From the NCBI GenBank assembly GCA_040384325.1, contig JAZKJL010000003.1, forward strand, positions 558,001 to 622,000: DNA of 64,000 nt, in the 5' to 3' direction. Below the pieces are notes generated by a model, which was given only the letters and a program-made list of their open reading frames with translations, was not told the DNA's origin and searched no databases. Numbering within the stretch: position 1 is the stretch's first letter; each line of letters opens with the position of its first letter. Origin of the DNA: JACMLX01 sp040384325 (GTDB taxonomy: Bacteria > Gemmatimonadota > Gemmatimonadetes > Gemmatimonadales > Gemmatimonadaceae). Positions 59,849 through 64,000 of this stretch are shown in pieces. The translations under genes were made by a program, and so were the position numbers.

Positions 59849-61419
59849 GACGTGGAGCTTGGAAGGACCGGTGCCGCCGCGTGTGCGACGGCGGACGCCA
59901 CGCGCCGTTGCGTGGGGGCGCGTTGCGGGAGCAGGATGGTGAAGGTCGTGCCGACGCCGACTTCGGAGGAGACGTGCACCGAGCCGCCATGTGCCTCGAT
60001 GATGCCGCGCACGATGGCGAGCCCGAGGCCGGTGCCGGCGGCGCTGGTGGCCTCCTGATTGCCAGCCTGGAAGAACTTGCGGAACACGTGCGGCAGTTCT
60101 GGGGCAGGGATGCCGACGCCGGAATCACGCACCTCGATCCGCACCGAGCCGGGTTCACCATCGCCATGCAACGCCACCACGCCACCGCGAGGCGTGAACT
60201 TGCAGGCGTTGGTGACCAGGTTGCCGATCGCTTCCGTCATCCGGTCGCGATCCCACCACGCCTCGGCCGGCATGCCGGGATTGGCGGTCACGCTGAAGTG
60301 TACGCCGCGCTGCTGCGCCAGCACCACCAGCGAGTTCTCGAGTTCGGCGAAGAACGCGCGCGTGTCGAGCGGCTGCAGGTCGAGGGTGGCACCGCCGGCG
60401 TCGTACTTGGAGACGTCCAGCAGCTGTCGCACCAGTCGATTCAGCGCGTGGCTCTGGCGTTCCAGTGTGTGCACCACGTCGCGCTGCTTGTCGGTGAGCG
60501 GGCCATACACGCCGTCGTCCAGCAGCGTGAGATAGCCGAGGATCACGTTGAGGGGCGTCTTCAGTTCGTGCGACGCCATCGACACGAATTCGGCCTTCAG
60601 GCGATCCAGCTCGCCGAGCCGCTTGGCCATCGCAGCGTAGCTCTCCGCCAGCCGGCCGAACTCGTCCCCACGCTCGGGCGCGATCGCCAGCTTGTGGTCG
60701 AACTGTCCGGCGGCGATGCGCTCCATGCCGTGCTGCAGGTCGGCCACCGGTTGTGCGATGCTGACGATGATCCAGGTCGCCACGATGGCGGCGAAGAGGA
60801 GCGCCAGCATCAGCGCCGTGAACGACACGCGCTGCGCCTGCGCGGTCTCGTCGCGCGCACTGCTCACCCGCTTGCTGGTTTCATACCGCAGCGAGCCCTC
60901 GGCATCCACCACCGCCCCGGCCAGGCGCTGCAGCGCCGGATGGAGGGAGATGTCGGAGAGGGCATCGATGCGTGCGTAGTCCCTGTTCTCCATCGCGCGC
61001 AGGCTCAATTCCACACTCTGCTGCACTTCCCGCACGGCCCCGTCCACCGGGGTGTAGGTGGCACCCGGCGCCAGCACGAGCAACGAGTCGGTGAGGATGC
61101 GCAGGTTGCGCATCGAGGCGCGGAGCGTGGGAGCGCCGCTGCTGTCCTGGAAGGCGGCGATCTGGTCATCGGCGCGGCGCAGCAGGTCGGAGGTGGCGCG
61201 CAGTCGGCCGAGCAGCAGCGAGGCGCGGAAATCCTGGCTCTGCAGCTGTTCGATCTCGACGAAGAGGGACCGCAGCGAGACACGGGTGACGATCAGCGGC
61301 GCGATCAGGATCGAGGCCAGGATCAGCATGCCGAGCACCAGCCGCACGCGCAGCGGGATGCCACGGCGATGCTTGACTGGGGGTGCTTCCGGCTGTGGAC
61401 TGGCGAAGACAGGAGTCAC
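59845..61419 (-). CDS. HAMP-containing sensor histidine kinase
   Basis: The 524-residue kinase has TM1 (about 24-46), a helical periplasmic sensor region (about 47-195), TM2 (about 199-222), HAMP (IAQPVADLQHGMERIAAGQF), HisKA with His284 in SMASHELKTPLNVILGYL, and HATPase with Asn404 (GNLVTNACKFT), DSGVGIP and GTGLGLAIVRGI. All catalytic boxes are intact. No response regulator gene is adjacent, so the partner lies elsewhere. The start ATG is at 61419; the lipoprotein follows with a 4-base overlap. The four-helix-like sensor region resembles QseE-type or chemoreceptor-like periplasmic domains. Confidence 0.93.
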   Translation of the reverse strand: MTPVFASPQPEAPPVKHRRGIPLRVRLVLGMLILASILIAPLIVTRVSLRSLFVEIEQLQSQDFRASLLLGRLRATSDLLRRADDQIAAFQDSSGAPTLRASMRNLRILTDSLLVLAPGATYTPVDGAVREVQQSVELSLRAMENRDYARIDALSDISLHPALQRLAGAVVDAEGSLRYETSKRVSSARDETAQAQRVSFTALMLALLFAAIVATWIIVSIAQPVADLQHGMERIAAGQFDHKLAIAPERGDEFGRLAESYAAMAKRLGELDRLKAEFVSMASHELKTPLNVILGYLTLLDDGVYGPLTDKQRDVVHTLERQSHALNRLVRQLLDVSKYDAGGATLDLQPLDTRAFFAELENSLVVLAQQRGVHFSVTANPGMPAEAWWDRDRMTEAIGNLVTNACKFTPRGGVVALHGDGEPGSVRIEVRDSGVGIPAPELPHVFRKFFQAGNQEATSAAGTGLGLAIVRGIIEAHGGSVHVSSEVGVGTTFTILLPQRAPTQRRVASAVAHAAAPVLPSSTS

Positions 61420-61451
61420 GAAAACGGCGCAGGCGTCGGTGCTGCAATGCG

Positions 61452-61480
61452 TTGACTCGCATTACGGCGATCGGTACGTT
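61452..61480 (+). promoter_or_regulatory. Promoter candidate for asnS
   Basis: TTGACT (61452-61457, 5/6) and TACGTT (61475-61480, 3/6) are 17 bases apart. The predicted start near 61487 leaves a leader of about 28 bases containing GGAG at 61499-61502 before the asnS ATG. Confidence 0.5.
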
Positions 61481-61514
61481 GCCCCCAATCTTGCGAGCGG
61501 AGCAGTTGAGAACA

Positions 61515-62816
61515 ATGACAGGTCAGATGGAATACATCGCGGCACTTCCCGCTGCGGCAGGGGCCTTGGTCACGGTGCGCGGCTGGGTGCAGCACGTGCG
61601 CACGCAGGGCAAGGTGGCGTTCCTCGTCGTGCGCGATGGGACCGGCGTGGTGCAGTGCGTCTTCGTCAAGAGCCAGGTGGCGCCGGAAGTCTGGGATCGC
61701 TTCGGCACGCTGACGCTGGAGACTGCCGTGTCGGTCACCGGTGAGGTGCGCCTCGAACCACGTGCACCGGGCGGCGCCGAGCTGGGTGCCAGCGAGCTGA
61801 CCGTGCTCGGTGCCAGCCCGATCGACTATCCGATCCAGCCGAAGGAGCACGGCGTCGACTTCCTGATGGATCACCGGCACCTCTGGCTGCGCGCACCGCG
61901 GCAGGTGGCGCTGATGCGCATCCGGCACGAGATCGAGCAGGCGATCCACGATTTCTTCTACGCGCGCGACTTCATTCACTGCGACACGCCGATCCTGACG
62001 GCGGCGATCGGTGAGCGCTCGGGGCTGTTCAGCACCGAGTATTTCGACGAAGGCAACGCCTACCTCGCGCAGACGGGGCAGCTCTACGGCGAGGCGCTGG
62101 CGGCTGCGCTCGGTCGCATCTACACCTTCGGTCCGACGTTCCGCGCCGAGAAGTCGAAGACGCGTCGCCACCTGACCGAGTTCTGGATGATCGAACCGGA
62201 GATGGCGTTCTACGATGTGCACGACAGCATGCAGCTGCAGGAAGACATGCTGCTGTACATCGTGGAACGGGTGCTCGAGCGTCGCCGGCCGGAGCTGGCC
62301 GTGCTGGAGCGCGACGTGAGCCACCTCGAGGCGATCGTGGGCCCGTTCCCGCGCATCTCGTACACCGACGCGGTGGCCACGCTGCAGCAGAAGGGAAGTG
62401 CGGTCACGTGGGGCGAGGACCTGGGTGCCGAGGACGAGGCGCTGCTGGTGGCGGACTACCGCACGCCGATCTTCATCTGCAACTACCCGAAGGAAGCCAA
62501 GGCGTTCTACATGAAGGAGAACCCCGACGATCCGCGCACGGTGCTGTGCGCCGACTGCCTGGCTCCGGAAGGCTACGGTGAGATCATCGGCGGCTCGCAG
62601 CGCGAGGACGATCACGACAAGCTGCTGCACCGGATCACGGAGGAAGGGCTGGAGGTGGATGCCTACGCCTGGTATCTGGACCTCCGCAAGTACGGGACCT
62701 TCGTGCACAGCGGCTTCGGGCTGGGGCTCGAGCGCACGGTGGCGTGGCTCTGCGGCACGCCGCACATCCGCGAGTGCATTCCGTTCCCACGGCTGATGAA
62801 TCGCCTGCGTCCCTGA
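61515..62816 (+). CDS. asnS: Asparaginyl-tRNA synthetase
   Basis: The 433-residue class IIb synthetase has an N-terminal OB fold for the anticodon (VTVRGWVQHVRTQGKVAFLVVRDGTGVVQCVF) and the catalytic core. The core contains DFIHCDTPILTAAIGERSGLFSTEYF, QTGQLYGEALAAALGRIYTFGPTFRAEKSKTRRH (motif 2, split here), HLTEFWMIEPEMAF and FGLGLERTVAWLCG (motif 3). The GEAL and AEKSKTRRHLTEF elements fit AsnRS rather than AspRS. A direct AsnRS suggests that Asn-tRNA is made without the amidotransferase route, though both can coexist. The ATG at 61515 is preferred; ATG 61527 is possible. A bidirectional hairpin follows. Confidence 0.95.
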   Translation: MTGQMEYIAALPAAAGALVTVRGWVQHVRTQGKVAFLVVRDGTGVVQCVFVKSQVAPEVWDRFGTLTLETAVSVTGEVRLEPRAPGGAELGASELTVLGASPIDYPIQPKEHGVDFLMDHRHLWLRAPRQVALMRIRHEIEQAIHDFFYARDFIHCDTPILTAAIGERSGLFSTEYFDEGNAYLAQTGQLYGEALAAALGRIYTFGPTFRAEKSKTRRHLTEFWMIEPEMAFYDVHDSMQLQEDMLLYIVERVLERRRPELAVLERDVSHLEAIVGPFPRISYTDAVATLQQKGSAVTWGEDLGAEDEALLVADYRTPIFICNYPKEAKAFYMKENPDDPRTVLCADCLAPEGYGEIIGGSQREDDHDKLLHRITEEGLEVDAYAWYLDLRKYGTFVHSGFGLGLERTVAWLCGTPHIRECIPFPRLMNRLRP

Positions 62817-62843
62817 GCGCATCCGCTCGACCGGCACCAGTCA

Positions 62844-62880
62844 CACGGTCGCTGTCCCGCATCCGCGGGCAGCGACCGTG
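62844..62880. terminator. Bidirectional hairpin between asnS and the DinB-like gene
   Basis: The arms cacggtcgctg(t)cccgc and gcgggcagcgaccgtg form a 16-bp stem with one bulged base and a 4-base loop. It lies between two convergent stop codons. No clear T-run. Confidence 0.65.
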
Positions 62881-62885
62881 GTGCG

Positions 62886-63479
62886 TCAGGCACGAGGGAA
62901 GTCGGCCGCCTTGCGGATCACCGTGCTTTGCCAGAGGTGTCGGCGTTCGTGTGCGAGCAGCAGCGCGAGCACGGTGCCGAGTGCGAGGCGCACACGCTTG
63001 ATGGTCGGCGGCTGCACGCGGACGTGTGCGAGGTCGAGTCCCGCCGCCCGTTCGAGCCGCAGTTCGAGTGCGTTCTGCGCCGCCCGGTAGGCCTGTCGCG
63101 CCTCGAGTGGATCCTGTGCCGGCAGCGGGCGCAGCACGCGCGGTGAGCGCATGCGGATGCGCACCGGTGGTTCCATCGACCAGACCAGGAGCCGGCTCAC
63201 CGCGTTGCCCTGGAAGGGACGGTCACTGTACGCCGCATCGGCATGCCCGTGACGGATGGCCTCGTCCAGCGCCGGCAGGTAGAGCGACGTGATGGTCGCC
63301 AGATGTCCGCAAATCTCCGCCAGCCCCCACTGGCCTTCCGCCGGTCGCCAGGCCAACTGCGCTGCGGTCAGGCCATCCAGCAGCGCCAAAGCCGTCTCGC
63401 GATTCACCGACAGCTCGCGAAAGAACGGTTGCATGGTGGTCAATGATCGCGGCGGCGGCACGAGGTTCGGCTGGGTCAT
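62886..63479 (-). CDS. DinB-family (DinB_2) putative metal-dependent protein
   Basis: The 197-residue protein fits the four-helix DinB/YfiT superfamily. It has LALLDGLTAAQLAWRPAEGQWGLAEICGHLATITSLYL, with the first metal-type histidine in GHLA. The C-terminal LLAHERRHLWQ supplies the other two histidines. Members include thiol-dependent S-transferases (mycothiol or bacillithiol dependent), but most are of unknown function. The ATG at 63479 overlaps the mazG stop by 2 bases, so the two genes form a unit read leftward. Confidence 0.82.
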   Translation of the reverse strand: MTQPNLVPPPRSLTTMQPFFRELSVNRETALALLDGLTAAQLAWRPAEGQWGLAEICGHLATITSLYLPALDEAIRHGHADAAYSDRPFQGNAVSRLLVWSMEPPVRIRMRSPRVLRPLPAQDPLEARQAYRAAQNALELRLERAAGLDLAHVRVQPPTIKRVRLALGTVLALLLAHERRHLWQSTVIRKAADFPRA

Positions 63480-64000
63480 CCACCGGCCCGCTTCACGTCG
63501 TCCCAGAGCAGGTCGAGCTCCGGCAGCGATGCGGTGCCCACCTGCACACCGCGCTCGGCCGCCAGCTTCTCCACCGCCGTGAAGCGGCGCACGAACTTGA
63601 GGTTGGCCCGATCCATCGCCACCGCGGCGTGGACGTTCGCCTTACGGCAGAGATTGACCACGGCGAACAGCAGGTCGCCCAGTTCGCCCTCGAGCTTGTC
63701 CTGCGCCACGGCCGCGTCGGTGTGTGGGCGCTCGATCTCGGCCGCCACCTCCTCGACCTCTTCGCGCACCTTCGACAACGGGCCGGCCACGTCGTCCCAG
63801 TCGAATCCCACCCCCGCGGCGCGATCCTGCAATCGGTGCGCGCGGTGGAGGCCGGGCAGGTCGACCGGGAGGCCGTCGGCCAGCGACGCGCGCGTCTTCG
63901 CCTTCTGCCGCTCCCACGGCACGGCCTCGCCGTCGCCGTAGAGGTGCGGGTGCCGCTGCTTCATCTTCGCCACCAGTGCGCCGGCCACGTCGTGCAGGTC
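63476..64000 (-). CDS. mazG: MazG nucleoside triphosphate pyrophosphohydrolase, C-terminal part (truncated by window edge)
   Basis: The frame stays open to base 64000, so the N-terminal MazG domain is outside the window. The visible part has VAKMKQRHPHLYGDGEAVPWERQKAKTR (split segment typical of the linker between the two MazG domains). The second domain carries GVGFDWDDVAGPLSKVREEVEEVAAEI and KLEGELGDLLFAVVNLCRKA; the EExxE and ExxD metal-binding residues are present. MazG hydrolyses non-canonical or excess NTPs to NMP and PPi. It is transcribed leftward with the DinB-like gene. Confidence 0.92.
   Translation of the reverse strand, partial: DLHDVAGALVAKMKQRHPHLYGDGEAVPWERQKAKTRASLADGLPVDLPGLHRAHRLQDRAAGVGFDWDDVAGPLSKVREEVEEVAAEIERPHTDAAVAQDKLEGELGDLLFAVVNLCRKANVHAAVAMDRANLKFVRRFTAVEKLAAERGVQVGTASLPELDLLWDDVKRAGG

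Noticed and set aside
1..64000. CRISPR arrays, insertion sequences, prophage or integrase genes
   Set aside because: No regularly spaced repeats, transposase or integrase motifs, or phage structural genes were recognised. The CHAP-like hydrolase at 4565 looks endolysin-like but stands alone.

Overview
The window is a GC-rich bacterial chromosome segment packed with genes, many of them overlapping by 1-14 bases. The mixture of a Gram-negative-style cell envelope set, abundant TPR, DUF4388 and roadblock proteins, a Bacillus-like division gene order, tricorn-like and PhoD enzymes, and an ECF42-type sigma factor suggests Gemmatimonadota. That is an inference from gene content; no rRNA is present to prove it.

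Left part (1-12.3 kb): mixed metabolic and accessory genes. These are the tail of a tricorn-like S41 protease, an NADP-dependent MDR reductase, a half-size TSUP membrane protein, an omega-amino acid aminotransferase (minus), a peptidoglycan-binding/CHAP-like hydrolase, an exported YCII protein carrying a REP-like palindrome (minus), a YCII + ECF42 sigma pair, PhoD (minus), a bestrophin-like channel and a DUF2723 glycosyltransferase-like membrane protein.

Middle part (12.3-34.6 kb): one long rightward run. A strong sigma70-like promoter abuts the start codon of yggS and leads into yggS-divIVA-pnp-ileS-dksA/traR-lspA-rluD, an order close to that of Bacillus. This run continues with overlapping genes into a chemosensory-like island: cheW, cheY, cheA, cheC, a large TPR protein, a DUF4388/TPR protein, two roadblock/LC7 proteins, a protein with two DnaA-type AAA+ domains and no DNA-binding domain, a second DUF4388/TPR protein, cheD and another TPR protein. 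No receptor, CheR, CheB or flagellar gene is present. The run ends with a gluzincin-like membrane protease and a 56-residue membrane protein. This island is the best candidate for an undescribed system.

Right part (34.7-57.1 kb): tRNA-Val and a secreted TPR protein, then the dcw cluster rsmH-ftsL-ftsI-murE-murF-mraY-murD-ftsW-murG-murC-ftsQ-ftsA. A terminator and a 554-base gap with its own promoter follow, then ftsZ. mraZ and murB are absent. A LytM peptidase, a VWA/BatA-like membrane protein, ftsY and recG follow.

Right end (59.3-64 kb): a lipoprotein and a HAMP histidine kinase (minus, QseG/QseE-like pairing), asnS (plus), then a DinB-like protein and the C-terminal part of mazG (minus, running off the edge).

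The genes up to 57 kb are largely devoted to translation, envelope synthesis and cell division, with the signalling island embedded between the divIVA block and the dcw cluster.
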